Below are positions 18,370 through 27,521 of a DNA stretch of 64,000 nucleotides, in pieces. Source of the stretch: Nostoc sp. XA010 (GTDB lineage Bacteria; Cyanobacteriota; Cyanobacteriia; Cyanobacteriales; Nostocaceae); the NCBI RefSeq assembly GCF_020829625.1, contig NZ_JAIVFX010000004.1, positions 365,426 to 429,425 of the forward strand, in the 5' to 3' direction. The notes beneath the pieces were generated by a model, which searched no databases, was not told where the DNA came from, and saw only the letters and a program-made list of their open reading frames with translations. The position numbers and the translations under genes are program-made. Numbering within the stretch: the first letter of the stretch is position 1; the number at the start of each line of letters is the position of its first letter.

Positions 18370-19551
18370 TTACTTCTCTAAACTGAAGATTGGCTTTTGT
18401 TGTCCACGTTTCCGCAATGTGACGGTGACAGCAGCAAGTCCGAGTAATGCTAAACTCAATGCTGAACTAGGTTCAGGTACTTTAGTTGTGTCTTCTACGT
18501 TTAGCACTTGGACGCGACCTTGGAAGAAATCGCCCACATAAAGCTTGCCATCTTTGAGGCTTGTACCACCCGTCCAGTTAAATCTGCCTGGTGTGAGGTC
18601 GAGGGGGTTGCCAAAAGGAGGGCCAGTTAATGCTGGAGGCGGTACAGGGTTACCTGATGCATCTAGGGCTGGTTGACCGAAGGAAGTCAAAAAGTTACCG
18701 TTTTTATCGAATACCTGAACGCGGCTATTGATAGAATCAGCTACATAAACATTCTCTTCCTCGTCCACTTCGATGCCAATTGGCTGAAGAAGCTGTCCAG
18801 GTCCGCTACCTGCTGAACCAAATGCCAACAGAGGGTTACCATTTGGATCGAGTACTTGAACGCGATTGTTATACTGGTCAGCTACAAAGATATTTCCACT
18901 AACGGGGGAAATTCTTACACCTGCTACACCTTGGAATTGCCCAGGTGCAGTGCCAACAGTACCACCAATGACACCAATTGGCTGTCCGTCTGGTGTGAAT
19001 TTAAGGATTCTTTCGCCGTTAAAATCACCTACGTAAACGTTGCCAGTTTTGTCAAATGTCAAACCAGATGGTCCAAAGAAAAACCTACCCTCTACCAGAG
19101 GGGTAAAATCCCCATTTGCAAAGGATCTAATAAAATTACCCTGAGAATCGAATTGATTGATGCGGTTGTTGTAAACATCACCTGAATACAGATCCCCTGT
19201 TACGGGATTAAAGTCTACAGTTGTTGGCTCGTCAAACTGCCCAGGCCCTGTGCCGCCAGAGCCAATTGCTCCAATATACTGACCTGTTGGACTAAATTTT
19301 TCAATTTTGTTACCAAGGTTGTAGTTAGGAGTACCATCCGCCGGGTTAATACCGCGTCCGTTAGCTATGAGAGTATTCCCTTGGCTATCCACCGCTATGC
19401 CTTGGGGAACAAACAGTTCTCCAGGGCCGAAGCCAGGACTACCGATACTTCTGTCGTAAGTTAATGTTACAGCATTGGCTTGGGCTGCCGTTGCCAGCAC
19501 CATGAATCCAGTACCGAGAATACCGATTGAGAAATTTTTGACTAATCCCAT
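18370..19551 (-). CDS. scyF: ScyF, NHL-repeat protein with PEP-CTERM anchor
   Basis: A 393-residue secreted protein. A signal peptide (residues 1-27, ending AANA) is followed by about six NHL repeats of the type GQFxxPxGIAVDxxGNxYVAD, predicted to form a beta-propeller. A C-terminal PEP-CTERM tail comes last: VPEPSSALSLALLGLAAVTV followed by basic RKRGQQK. It should be exported and processed by an exosortase at the membrane. In scytonemin loci ScyD, ScyE and ScyF are thought to act in the periplasm on late steps or assembly; no reaction has been assigned that I can confirm. A strong hairpin lies between scyE and this gene. Confidence 0.92.
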   Translation of the reverse strand: MGLVKNFSIGILGTGFMVLATAAQANAVTLTYDRSIGSPGFGPGELFVPQGIAVDSQGNTLIANGRGINPADGTPNYNLGNKIEKFSPTGQYIGAIGSGGTGPGQFDEPTTVDFNPVTGDLYSGDVYNNRINQFDSQGNFIRSFANGDFTPLVEGRFFFGPSGLTFDKTGNVYVGDFNGERILKFTPDGQPIGVIGGTVGTAPGQFQGVAGVRISPVSGNIFVADQYNNRVQVLDPNGNPLLAFGSAGSGPGQLLQPIGIEVDEEENVYVADSINSRVQVFDKNGNFLTSFGQPALDASGNPVPPPALTGPPFGNPLDLTPGRFNWTGGTSLKDGKLYVGDFFQGRVQVLNVEDTTKVPEPSSALSLALLGLAAVTVTLRKRGQQKPIFSLEK

Positions 19552-19637
19552 AAGTTTGAAGTCCTGGTTGTAGGAGTGTATACTCTTTCCTAGACTAATA
19601 TTCGTTCCCAGTCCTAGTTCGGGAACCCTAATATTTG

Positions 19638-19686
19638 GGCTGCTGCCTCCTGTTTAAAATGCAACTTTCTGTGTGAGGCAGCAGCC
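19638..19686. promoter_or_regulatory. Strong intercistronic hairpin between scyE and scyF
   Basis: A perfect 12-bp inverted repeat (ggctgctgcctc and gaggcagcagcc) with a 25-nt loop lies 39 bp past the scyE stop. No U-run follows on the minus strand, so it is more likely an RNA-processing or stability element, or a partial attenuator, than a full terminator. Confidence 0.6.
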
Positions 19687-19724
19687 TATTCTCTAACTAT
19701 TACCTGACACCAGGTAAAGAGGAA

Positions 19725-21128
19725 TTAGACAGTCTCTGCTTTGGGTAGCAATTCACCCAACTTGTGTTGGCGTTTGCGCTTGGCGATCGCACCAGTTGCG
19801 CCTACACTAGCAAGTGCTAATAAGCCAAGTATTGAAGTAGGTTCAGGGACTTTTTGTGTAACAAGACCATCCACCCGAACAACCTGCCCGTTTTCTGGAC
19901 CGACGCCACGGTTGGTAATATAAATCTTGCCGTCAGGGCCAATATCTATTCCATCAGCTGAACCTAGCCCTTCGCCTGCTGCAACGAGTGTTGTGCGAGT
20001 GCCATCAGGAGCAACTTGGATGAGAGAACCAGGTAGATTTGTGATGTCACCGTTTAACTGGGACTCGTCACTGAACTGTAAGACCAGCAAATTGCCTTTC
20101 TCATCAAAAGTCAGGTCGGTGATGTGCGTAAACCCATCTAGAAAAACCTCTGGCTTTCCATCCTCGCCAATGCGGAAAATCCGTGATTCATTTTCTGGAT
20201 AAGGAAAGCCCGTATATTCACCAACGTAGAAAGCTCCATCGGGACCAATTGCGCCACCTGTTGGTACTGATTGAAGCGCTACTTGTCCTCCAGGAAGTAG
20301 TTCTATTAGTCCTGGAAGTAATTCTACTAGGTCTGGAGGTAACTCTTGCCCTGGTGGCGCAGATGGCAACACTGAGGCACTAGCGATTTTCTTAGGAATT
20401 GCGATCGCTTCAGAGTCACTGCCATCAAGTTTAATTCTGTAAGCAGCGTTTCCACCTCCATCAACGACATAAGCAGTATCGCCATCGATAGTCAGATCGT
20501 AGGGATTGGTAACTACATCTTGACCATCTGGATTGTTGGTAATTTCATACTTGCCAAAGTCGAAAATACTGTTGAGAGAGCCGGTATTCAGGTCAACTTT
20601 GTATAGTTGTGCTAAGTTCGAGGCATTCAAAACTTTATCGGGTGCGGATGGCGGAAAAACTTTAAGTTGCGTTTCTGGGAGAGAGGATTTAGAACCAAGT
20701 TCAAGTGTTTCTTTATCGCGGTTTCCAGGATATCCAGCAAACCCAGTTAAAAGATAAGCATTTCCCAAAGAGTCGAATTGCAGGTCTTGAATACCAGCTC
20801 CTTGGTTGCCGGAGGGTTGTTCTGCGACAGACTGAAAGTTAGTGAGTAAACGCGTTTTGGTACCGTCTGGTGAGACTTTAACGAGTGAACCAGTATTGCC
20901 TGCACAAAGAGGCTGAAATATTGCACTTGGAGATGGCTGGCAATTCCCGTTTCCTCCTATACCTGGCTCTGCTACGTATAGACTTCCATCAGGGCCAAAG
21001 CTATTAGCCCGTGCATTACTGATTCCATCGACAATAGTTGTTAGTGTTGCAGCTTGTGCAGATGGCGTTCCACACATAGCAGCAAAACAAAATGTAAGAG
21101 ATGTAAGAGCAAATGACTTGAGTTTCAT
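19725..21128 (-). CDS. scyE: ScyE, ScyD/ScyE-family secreted protein
   Basis: A 467-residue homologue of ScyD. A signal peptide ends near SAQAA. Repeated six-bladed propeller segments follow, of the forms ANSFGPDGSLYVAEPGIGG, PDGTKTRLLTN, AIGPDGAFYVGEYTGFP, ITDLTFDEKGNLLVLQ and GIDIGPDGKIYITNRGVG. The protein ends in a PEP-CTERM tail (VPEPTSILGLLALASVGATG plus KRKRQHK). It is predicted to be periplasmic or envelope anchored. Its sequence parallels ScyD throughout, pointing to a tandem duplication. It has been linked to late scytonemin assembly, but the reaction is unknown. The gap to scyD is 97 bp. Confidence 0.93.
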   Translation of the reverse strand: MKLKSFALTSLTFCFAAMCGTPSAQAATLTTIVDGISNARANSFGPDGSLYVAEPGIGGNGNCQPSPSAIFQPLCAGNTGSLVKVSPDGTKTRLLTNFQSVAEQPSGNQGAGIQDLQFDSLGNAYLLTGFAGYPGNRDKETLELGSKSSLPETQLKVFPPSAPDKVLNASNLAQLYKVDLNTGSLNSIFDFGKYEITNNPDGQDVVTNPYDLTIDGDTAYVVDGGGNAAYRIKLDGSDSEAIAIPKKIASASVLPSAPPGQELPPDLVELLPGLIELLPGGQVALQSVPTGGAIGPDGAFYVGEYTGFPYPENESRIFRIGEDGKPEVFLDGFTHITDLTFDEKGNLLVLQFSDESQLNGDITNLPGSLIQVAPDGTRTTLVAAGEGLGSADGIDIGPDGKIYITNRGVGPENGQVVRVDGLVTQKVPEPTSILGLLALASVGATGAIAKRKRQHKLGELLPKAETV

Positions 21129-21225
21129 ACCTTTGGAGATTGAGAATTAAATAAGTGGAAACTTTTATGGTTTTAAAGACAAGGAATCCCAGTCTTTGAG
21201 GAACTTAGGATTGGTTTGAAACTCT

Positions 21226-22506
21226 TTACTTGAGCGCCACGGCTCCATTTATGGGAGGTTTCGTGGCTCTCCTTTTGTGCAAGCAACCAACGCCAAAGGC
21301 AGCGATCGCTAATACACCTAAAGCAGAACTCGGTTCAGGGACAGACTTGATATTTTCAATTCTGAGAACTTGTCCAAGTCCAGGGCGATCGCCTCGGTTT
21401 GTCACGTATACTGCACCATCAGCACCAATAGTCATGGCGCTAGGCGACTCTAATCCATTCCCACTCATAAGAGTTGTGCGTGTCCCATCGGCAGCCATTT
21501 TGATGACAGAACCATCAAAATCACCCTTCCAAGCTGACTGATTGGCGTACTGCAAAGCATACAAATTGCCCTCAGTATCAAATTCCAAGTCTGTGAGTTG
21601 GGTAAAACCATCGGCATATACTGTTGGTTTTCCATCAGCACCGACTCGATAGATTTTTGCCCCACCTTCAGGAAAGGGGAAACCTGTAAATTGGCTGACA
21701 TAATAAGCGCCATCAGGGCCTTTGGTCACACTTGAGGGTACTGGTTGAGTTGCAAACTGCGATTGCACCACTTCACCTTGGGATGGAACCTGTGCTGGTT
21801 CATTGGATGGTGTACCGGAGGGTGGAAAGACGGGATTAGTTAATATGTCTTGGGGAAACGCAACTATCGCCTGCAAATTTTTGCCATCAGTCTTAACGCT
21901 GAGTAAGTTGTTTGCACCTGCATCAACTGCAACTAACTTATTGCCATCTATTACGAAACCCAAGGGATTGCTACCGACATCACCACCATCGGGATTGTTG
22001 GCGAGCTCATAGTTAGCTAAATCGGCAACACTCTTCCAGGAATTGGTATTAAAGTCGGGAGCAATGATTTTACCGAGGTCAGTGTTACCTAAATTGCGAT
22101 CGCGAAAGGCTGGATTAGCCCCATACCCAATTAGAACATAAGGTTTACCTTGAGCATCAAATTTGATATCACGAGGCCCGGCGGCTCCAGTACCATCTGG
22201 TAATGCTAAGGAAGGAAGTCCTGTAAGTATGCGTTCGGTTTTACCATTCTCAATTTTGGTAACTGCCCCACTTGTGCCATAGCATAAAGAATCACCTTGA
22301 CCGCTTGCTGGTGGAACACAACCTCCGCTTCCCCCTATTCCCGCCTCTGTAACATAGAGATTACCATCAGGGCTAAAGCTCAGACCACCGGCGTTATATA
22401 GACCGTCGGCGATTACTGAAAAGGATGCAGCTGAGGCAGCTTTGATTCCAGAAAAACTGGCAACACAAAAAGTGAGGATAGTAATGGTAAGTTGTTTCAG
22501 TTTCAT
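21226..22506 (-). CDS. scyD: ScyD, ScyD/ScyE-family secreted protein
   Basis: A 426-residue paralogue of ScyE with the same layout: signal peptide ending KAASA, propeller segments (AGGLSFSPDGNLYVTEAGIG, VTKGPDGAYYVSQFTGFPFP, LTDLEFDTEGNLYALQ, AMTIGADGAVYVTNRGDRPG) and a PEP-CTERM tail (VPEPSSALGVLAIAAFGVG then HKRR). I start it at the ATG of MKLKQLT (22506); the upstream option at 22515 is a TTG. The export signal and sorting tail place it outside the cytoplasmic membrane, away from the ScyA-C enzymes. Its role is unresolved. Confidence 0.93.
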   Translation of the reverse strand: MKLKQLTITILTFCVASFSGIKAASAASFSVIADGLYNAGGLSFSPDGNLYVTEAGIGGSGGCVPPASGQGDSLCYGTSGAVTKIENGKTERILTGLPSLALPDGTGAAGPRDIKFDAQGKPYVLIGYGANPAFRDRNLGNTDLGKIIAPDFNTNSWKSVADLANYELANNPDGGDVGSNPLGFVIDGNKLVAVDAGANNLLSVKTDGKNLQAIVAFPQDILTNPVFPPSGTPSNEPAQVPSQGEVVQSQFATQPVPSSVTKGPDGAYYVSQFTGFPFPEGGAKIYRVGADGKPTVYADGFTQLTDLEFDTEGNLYALQYANQSAWKGDFDGSVIKMAADGTRTTLMSGNGLESPSAMTIGADGAVYVTNRGDRPGLGQVLRIENIKSVPEPSSALGVLAIAAFGVGCLHKRRATKPPINGAVALK

Positions 22507-22595
22507 GTGTTGCAATACAGCTAATCGTGGGAAATTTAGGGGTGAATTTTAAACGCAGAGTAACGCTGAGGGAAGCGCAGAGGGGCGCTGAGGTT

Positions 22596-23564
22596 TTAGT
22601 GGGTAACTAGTGCTTCTGGAGTTTTTGGTAGATAGCTCATTCCTCGGTCAAATGATTGGAGGTTGCCAGCTTTGGCTTCTAGTAAACGTTTGATGTTCAT
22701 GCTCTCAGCGCCAAAGTCTTCAATTTGAAGTTTGCCGTGGGTGACGGTTCCATCTGTTTTCCAGAATGTGATTCGATGTAGGATAAAACCTGAAGCTTCG
22801 GGGTCAGCGAATGCATAAGCGGTTGGGATGAGTAACGCTACAGAACGCTGATAATATTCGTAGTCTGGATAAAAATGTTCCTGTTCAAGCAAGTAGTATT
22901 TGCTCAGACTATGAACCCGCACGGAAACTTTTACTTTCTGGTCATATTCATCTTTGAATTCACCTGAATCAGAAGTAATATCACCATTTGGTCGCAGTAA
23001 GTGTGCCCACTCATCTATGTTCCGTAGGTCTTTTAAGTATTCAATGCCGATTTCAATTGGGGCATCAACATAGATGGTGTCAGTATCGATAAAGTGGCTA
23101 CCTTTGGCTGCTGAAGTCAGACCAGCTTTGCGTTCCAAATTACCTTTGAGAGAACGACACTCGGAAGTATGTACCGTGTGAATTCCCTGCATAATCATCT
23201 GAGTTTGTCGTTTTGGATCGACAAAGCTCAACCAATGAAAGTATACGCCTTTTTCATCTGTTCCCGGCTCGATGTAATCGGTGGGAAACAGCAAAACAGG
23301 GTAAACCTGATAATATTTCTGATACTCTAATCCACAGTGCCACTCAATACCGTAGAAAAGCGGATTTTCTAGTTTTTTAACATGATAATAGAGATTTTTA
23401 TGATAGCCAGACGCAGTTCCGAGCCAAGTATCTTCGTCAACTTGCTCTTTCATCCGGCTATAAAGCGTCCATTCGTCTAAGTTTTTTAAACTACAAAGGT
23501 ACTCAAAGGCGCTCTCTGGTGAAGTAGCAATGTAAGCTGAGGTTGCAAAGGTATTCTTTTCCAC
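22596..23564 (-). CDS. scyC: ScyC, scytonemin cyclase
   Basis: A 322-residue cytoplasmic protein without a signal peptide. It has two SRPBCC/START-like halves, seen in the paired phrases SPESAFEYLCSLKNLDEWT (near residue 16) and APIEIGIEYLKDLRNIDEWA (near residue 170). That internal duplication suggests a helix-grip fold dimer within one chain. ScyC from Nostoc punctiforme is known to cyclise and decarboxylate the ScyA product to the tricyclic ketone that gives half of scytonemin. It lies 26 bp behind scyB and 89 bp ahead of scyD. Confidence 0.94.
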   Translation of the reverse strand: MEKNTFATSAYIATSPESAFEYLCSLKNLDEWTLYSRMKEQVDEDTWLGTASGYHKNLYYHVKKLENPLFYGIEWHCGLEYQKYYQVYPVLLFPTDYIEPGTDEKGVYFHWLSFVDPKRQTQMIMQGIHTVHTSECRSLKGNLERKAGLTSAAKGSHFIDTDTIYVDAPIEIGIEYLKDLRNIDEWAHLLRPNGDITSDSGEFKDEYDQKVKVSVRVHSLSKYYLLEQEHFYPDYEYYQRSVALLIPTAYAFADPEASGFILHRITFWKTDGTVTHGKLQIEDFGAESMNIKRLLEAKAGNLQSFDRGMSYLPKTPEALVTH

Positions 23565-23590
23565 TTATTACTCCTTAAGATAATAATCAA

Positions 23591-24652
23591 TTAAGCTGCG
23601 ATCGCTTTAGTCCTGTTTCGTTTACCGCTCTGAATGCGATCTTCTGCTAATCGTTTAGCAGCATCGTTGGTAGTAATTTCCTGCTGTTTAGAAATATCAA
23701 AAATTGCTAGTAATGTGTCATAAATGTTATGCACTTGCTTAAAAGCTTTTTCTTCGTCATAGCCAATCATTTCGTTGTAAACGTTGATTAACCCTCCGGC
23801 ATTAATTACATAATCAGGGCTATAAAGAATCCCTTTTTTGGCAAGCATTTGACTATGTAGTTGCTCATTCTCTAACTGATTATTCGCTGCACCAGCAATA
23901 ATAGAAGCTTTTAAGAAAGGAATTGTATGACTATTAAGAATTCCTCCTAAAGCGCAAGGAGAAAATATATCTACATCAAGAGAGTAAATTTCGTTGGGTT
24001 CGACAATAGTTGCGCCAAAAAGCTGTTTTGCTTCTTCCGCTTTTACTGGATCTACATCACTAACAAAAAGTTTGACATCATGTTCGTGTAAGTGGCGGCA
24101 GAGGTTTTTACCTACATTTCCTAAGCCTTGAACTGCAACTTTCATGCCATCAAGTCTTTTGCTTTGCCAACGAGACTCTACAGCAGCTTTAATTCCTAGA
24201 AAAACTCCTAGTGATGTTATGGGAGCAGGGCCACCAGATTTTTCTGATACCCCAACAACATGTTTCGTTTCTTGACTGATTGTCCGCACATCGCCGGGGG
24301 TAATATTGACATCTTGTCCGGTAATAAAACGCCCATTCAGACTATCAACAAAACGTCCGTAAGCTCTTAATAGATCATCTGTTTTATTTTCAGGATTAGC
24401 GATAATGACTGCTTTTCCACCACCAGCCGGGATGTTCGCACAGGCTGCTTTATATGTCATCCCACGACTCAGACGAAGTGCATCTTTTAAAGCAGCTTCT
24501 TCGTTGACATAAGGCAAGAGTCTTGTTGCTCCCATCGCTGGACCCAAGGTCGTGTCATGGATAGCAATAATCGCCTTAATTTCGGGATTTTTACCATGAC
24601 AGAAGAGAACTTGCTCGTGACCCATTTCTCTAACAGTTTCAAATAGCAGCAT
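23591..24652 (-). CDS. scyB: ScyB, tryptophan dehydrogenase (leucine dehydrogenase family)
   Basis: About 353 residues of the Glu/Leu/Phe/Val dehydrogenase family. The catalytic Lys region is MTYKAACANIPAGGGKAVI, the catalytic Asp lies in ITGQDVNITPGDV, and the NAD-binding loop is VAVQGLGNVGKNLCRHL. The N. punctiforme protein is known to oxidatively deaminate L-Trp to indole-3-pyruvate, the first committed step of scytonemin synthesis. I favour the ATG at 24652 (MLLFETV), two codons inside the longest frame (24658), as family members start this way. It is followed by scyC after 26 bp and preceded by a 306-bp gap from scyA. Confidence 0.94.
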   Translation of the reverse strand: MLLFETVREMGHEQVLFCHGKNPEIKAIIAIHDTTLGPAMGATRLLPYVNEEAALKDALRLSRGMTYKAACANIPAGGGKAVIIANPENKTDDLLRAYGRFVDSLNGRFITGQDVNITPGDVRTISQETKHVVGVSEKSGGPAPITSLGVFLGIKAAVESRWQSKRLDGMKVAVQGLGNVGKNLCRHLHEHDVKLFVSDVDPVKAEEAKQLFGATIVEPNEIYSLDVDIFSPCALGGILNSHTIPFLKASIIAGAANNQLENEQLHSQMLAKKGILYSPDYVINAGGLINVYNEMIGYDEEKAFKQVHNIYDTLLAIFDISKQQEITTNDAAKRLAEDRIQSGKRNRTKAIAA

Positions 24653-24958
24653 TTTCACCTCTCGATATTGTTTGGTATTGGTTAGAGAAAGTAATTTGCA
24701 TTACAAAATGTAAAGATATAGACACAAAAACACTCTCGAATATTAAGATAGGATGAAGTAAGAAAAGACTTAAGGTTCAAAAAGCAAAAGTTCCAGTTGA
24801 TTGGGTATATTTTTTTAGCTGGAATTGAAGCCTTTGCCATTTCTAAATTCATCCTTTGTCTTTTGCTGAATGGACTAATCCAAAATGGATTAGAAAGTCC
24901 GCTTTGTTGAGATGTTTTAGTGTCTATAACCATTGCAGGAATTTGCCAGGTTTAAAAG
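24653..24958. other. Intergenic gap scyA-scyB, no gene seen
   Basis: This gap is longer than most in the cluster. A minus-strand open frame of 83 codons crosses it, but it lacks a recognisable domain or credible start signal. A short inverted match (ccatttctaaattcatcc) and AT-rich sequence are the only structure. A second promoter for scyB or a small RNA is possible but unsupported. Confidence 0.4.
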
Positions 24959-26845
24959 TTAAACCATTGGAAATGAAACTTGCTTGGCTGGATTTTTAGC
25001 CGAATTTGATTTGACTCCTTGTGCTGCTAAACTTTTATTACGTGCACCAGAGGGTGCTGGTCGATCAGCGTCAATCACTACATCGATCAGAAAGGGAGCC
25101 TTTGATGCGATCGCTTGTTGTAATGCTGCTTCGATCTCTGACTCTCTGACGACTACGAGGGCTTCTGCTCCCATACCACGAGCAATCATGGCGAAGTTTG
25201 TTGGTGGAAGTGTTGCATCTGCGCCCTTTAATCCCAAGATTTTCATCCCCTGATGGCACATGTTGTAACGCGCATCATTGAGTACAATCCAGATTGCGGG
25301 AATTTTGTATTTCACGGCTGTGCTGATTTCGTTATTCATCAGCATTGCTCCATCGCCAACAATCCCTACAGCTATGCTATTGCTAGCCAGCGCTGCACCC
25401 AATACTCCGGTGACGGCGTGACCCATTGCACCAACTCCGGTGCTGACTCGGTAACGATTGGCTTCGGAAAATTGGAGTAGATGAGTTGACCAAGTAAAGG
25501 AGTTACCACACTCCGCCATTACTATGGCGTCGGTATCTTCAACAATGATCTTTTGAATTGCTGCCATCAATACTTCTGGCCGCACAGGATAATCTACCTC
25601 TGGTGCAGGTTCAATTGCTTTGGGTTCTGGACGAGGTAGTGACAAAGTTGTGGAATCAGGAGCATCCGGTAATTGCTGCAACAACTCTTCCACAAAAGCT
25701 TTGATATCAGACTGAACTGCGAAAGTTTCAACGTGTGGATAGGCTACACCTGGCACTTCGGGATCAATATCTACATGGACAAAACCTCCTTGTGGAACTA
25801 GCGCCGAACTCCAGAAGGAAGTTGGTTCACCAAGGCGGGTTCCTAATACGAGTGTGCGTAGTGGAGGTTGCTGTTCCATATAAGTTAAGACGGAAGCATG
25901 ACCGCCTAAACCTGTAACACCCACAAATTGGGGATGATCTTCAGGGAAGATACCTTTAGCACGGGGTGAACACATGACTGCTGCTCCCGTTCTTTCAGCG
26001 AGTTCAATGATTTCCTCTGCTGCGTTACGCGCACCGAAACCAACCCAGATGGCAAAGGGGCCAGATGATAATAACTCTACAGATTTAGCGATCGCTTGTT
26101 TGGAAGCAGTCATCGGAAACGGAGTAACATCTAGTTGAGGCAAGGATATATTCTCAACTAAACTTGTCTGCACAGCAGTAGGAATGCTCAAATGAGCGAC
26201 AAATCCGCCTGGTTGCGCCATAGCCAAAGCAAGTTTGCGGAAAATCTGCGGTAGTTGAGCCGCAGATTCAACAGTGATTGCATAGTTGAATAACGCTCCT
26301 GGGGTAAAAATTCCCCCACTGGGCAATGTGTAAGTGCTGGTTTCTTGAATTGCCCAACGTCCACGCTGCGGTGCTGAGGTACAAGCCGACAACAAAATCA
26401 CCTTTGCACCTTCACCACGAGCCGCAAATAATCCGGTAAGAGCATTAGTGATCCCCGGCCCTGCTGTGGTAAAAACTACAGCAGGGCGATTATTGGCAAA
26501 GTATGCTTCGGTCGCTGCAAATGCTGCTCCTGCTTCATGGCGGAAGTTCAACACGTCAATGCTGCTATTTGACAGCGCCCCCCAAAGGCTTGCCATCGCA
26601 CCACCTGCAACACCAAAGGCGTGGCTTACTCCCAAATTTACCAACATCTGAGCGATCGCATCGGCAACTGAGAGCGTTGGGGGTGTTTCGTCGTTTAAAA
26701 AAGGCTGAATTTCGTTGTTATTCTCCGATTCATCAATCTGGCGAGAAACGTCAGACACAGATTCTACATATCTGTTTGCTGCAAATTCCTTGTGTGGCTC
26801 AGTGGTGATGAGAGGAGAGTTTGAACCAGTATAATTTTGACTCAT
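24959..26845 (-). CDS. scyA: ScyA, ThDP-dependent acyloin synthase
   Basis: About 628 residues of the acetolactate synthase/ThDP enzyme family, with the usual Pyr, central and PP domains. The catalytic Glu is in LNFRHEAGAAFAATE. The ThDP/Mg motif is VGIVGDGAMLMNNEISTA with the closing Asn in IVLNDARYNM. ScyA of N. punctiforme joins indole-3-pyruvate and p-hydroxyphenylpyruvate into a beta-keto acid. A ~60-residue leader precedes the first domain, longer than in AHAS. I take the ATG at 26845 (MSQNYTG) over the GTG at 26854. It is the first gene of the cluster and faces a 1.7-kb upstream region with repeated motifs and the divergent two-component genes. Confidence 0.94.
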   Translation of the reverse strand: MSQNYTGSNSPLITTEPHKEFAANRYVESVSDVSRQIDESENNNEIQPFLNDETPPTLSVADAIAQMLVNLGVSHAFGVAGGAMASLWGALSNSSIDVLNFRHEAGAAFAATEAYFANNRPAVVFTTAGPGITNALTGLFAARGEGAKVILLSACTSAPQRGRWAIQETSTYTLPSGGIFTPGALFNYAITVESAAQLPQIFRKLALAMAQPGGFVAHLSIPTAVQTSLVENISLPQLDVTPFPMTASKQAIAKSVELLSSGPFAIWVGFGARNAAEEIIELAERTGAAVMCSPRAKGIFPEDHPQFVGVTGLGGHASVLTYMEQQPPLRTLVLGTRLGEPTSFWSSALVPQGGFVHVDIDPEVPGVAYPHVETFAVQSDIKAFVEELLQQLPDAPDSTTLSLPRPEPKAIEPAPEVDYPVRPEVLMAAIQKIIVEDTDAIVMAECGNSFTWSTHLLQFSEANRYRVSTGVGAMGHAVTGVLGAALASNSIAVGIVGDGAMLMNNEISTAVKYKIPAIWIVLNDARYNMCHQGMKILGLKGADATLPPTNFAMIARGMGAEALVVVRESEIEAALQQAIASKAPFLIDVVIDADRPAPSGARNKSLAAQGVKSNSAKNPAKQVSFPMV

Positions 26846-27032
26846 TAGTTTCACGCAGTTACATAAAATTACACAAAGTCTTTCTAGTTTACAATCACAG
26901 TGATGGCAATATTTAATACAAACGACTCTGTTGCTTTCACAGCTATGACCTAGCTTGGTCGTTCATAAAAACGGTTAATCCCTGCTGATTGATGCTTGTG
27001 AGCGCATTACCAAAAACTTTTACCGAAAGCAT

Positions 27033-27049
27033 ACAGTAATTAATACTGT
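27033..27049. promoter_or_regulatory. 17-bp palindrome upstream of scyA
   Basis: The sequence acagtaattaatactgt has 6-bp perfect arms around a 5-bp AT centre, an operator-like shape, about 190 bp upstream of scyA and just before the first 45-bp box. It does not fit the NtcA pattern (GTA-N8-TAC). The binding protein is unknown. Confidence 0.4.
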
Positions 27050-27089
27050 GCTTCTTGTGACCAGAATAAGGGACACAAAGACTGTTGTG

Positions 27090-27135
27090 CAATCAAATAT
27101 TCTTTGATGAGGATGTCAAATCTTTCGTTTTTACT
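27090..27135. promoter_or_regulatory. Candidate scytonemin regulon box, scyA copy 1
   Basis: CAATCAAATATTCTTTGATG followed by AGGATGTCAAATCTTTCG and TTTTTAC. It aligns with the copies at 27340 and 27477 and, over its right part, with 13723. It is the copy closest to scyA (about 245-290 bp from the start). Confidence 0.55.
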
Positions 27136-27339
27136 ATCATGACTACAGTGCTTAAGTAGGTTGGCGGGGAAAAAATAAACCATATAAAGGGCTATAAACC
27201 AGCAAATAACCTTAATTCAAGCGCTTCTCATAAACTTTACAAAACTCAATATAGTTAAGTTTAATAACGCTGCTCTAATTACTGAGACTCTTGGGGAGGC
27301 GTTTACATGGTGATGGGTACTATAATACGAACCTATTTG

Positions 27340-27385
27340 CAATGAAAAATCTTTTGATAAGGCTGTCAATTTTTTCGCTTTTATC
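27340..27385. promoter_or_regulatory. Candidate scytonemin regulon box, scyA copy 2
   Basis: CAATGAAAAATCTTTTGATA followed by AGGCTGTCAATTTTTTCG and CTTTTATC, the copy nearest to consensus. It is 250 bp from copy 1. A downstream ACATTTCC is shared with the trpE copy. Confidence 0.6.
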
Positions 27386-27476
27386 GTGATTAGGACATTT
27401 CCAACTTAGTTATTCTGAAAACTGCGATGTCTACGACGGGCTACGCCTACGCTGCAAAAACACATTACCGAATGTA

Positions 27477-27521
27477 CAATAGAAAATCTTTTGATCTGGT
27501 TGCCAATTCTTTTGCTTCTAG
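27477..27521. promoter_or_regulatory. Candidate scytonemin regulon box, scyA copy 3
   Basis: CAATAGAAAATCTTTTGATC followed by TGGTTGCCAATTCTTTTG and CTTCTAG. About three quarters of positions match copy 2, and it is spaced 137 bp from it. All copies keep the order AATCTTTTGAT, then TGTCAAT, then TTCGCTTTT. Confidence 0.55.

Noticed and set aside
24682..24933. 83-codon frame between scyA and scyB
   Set aside because: No ribosome site, no domain, low-complexity aromatic-rich translation; probably chance.
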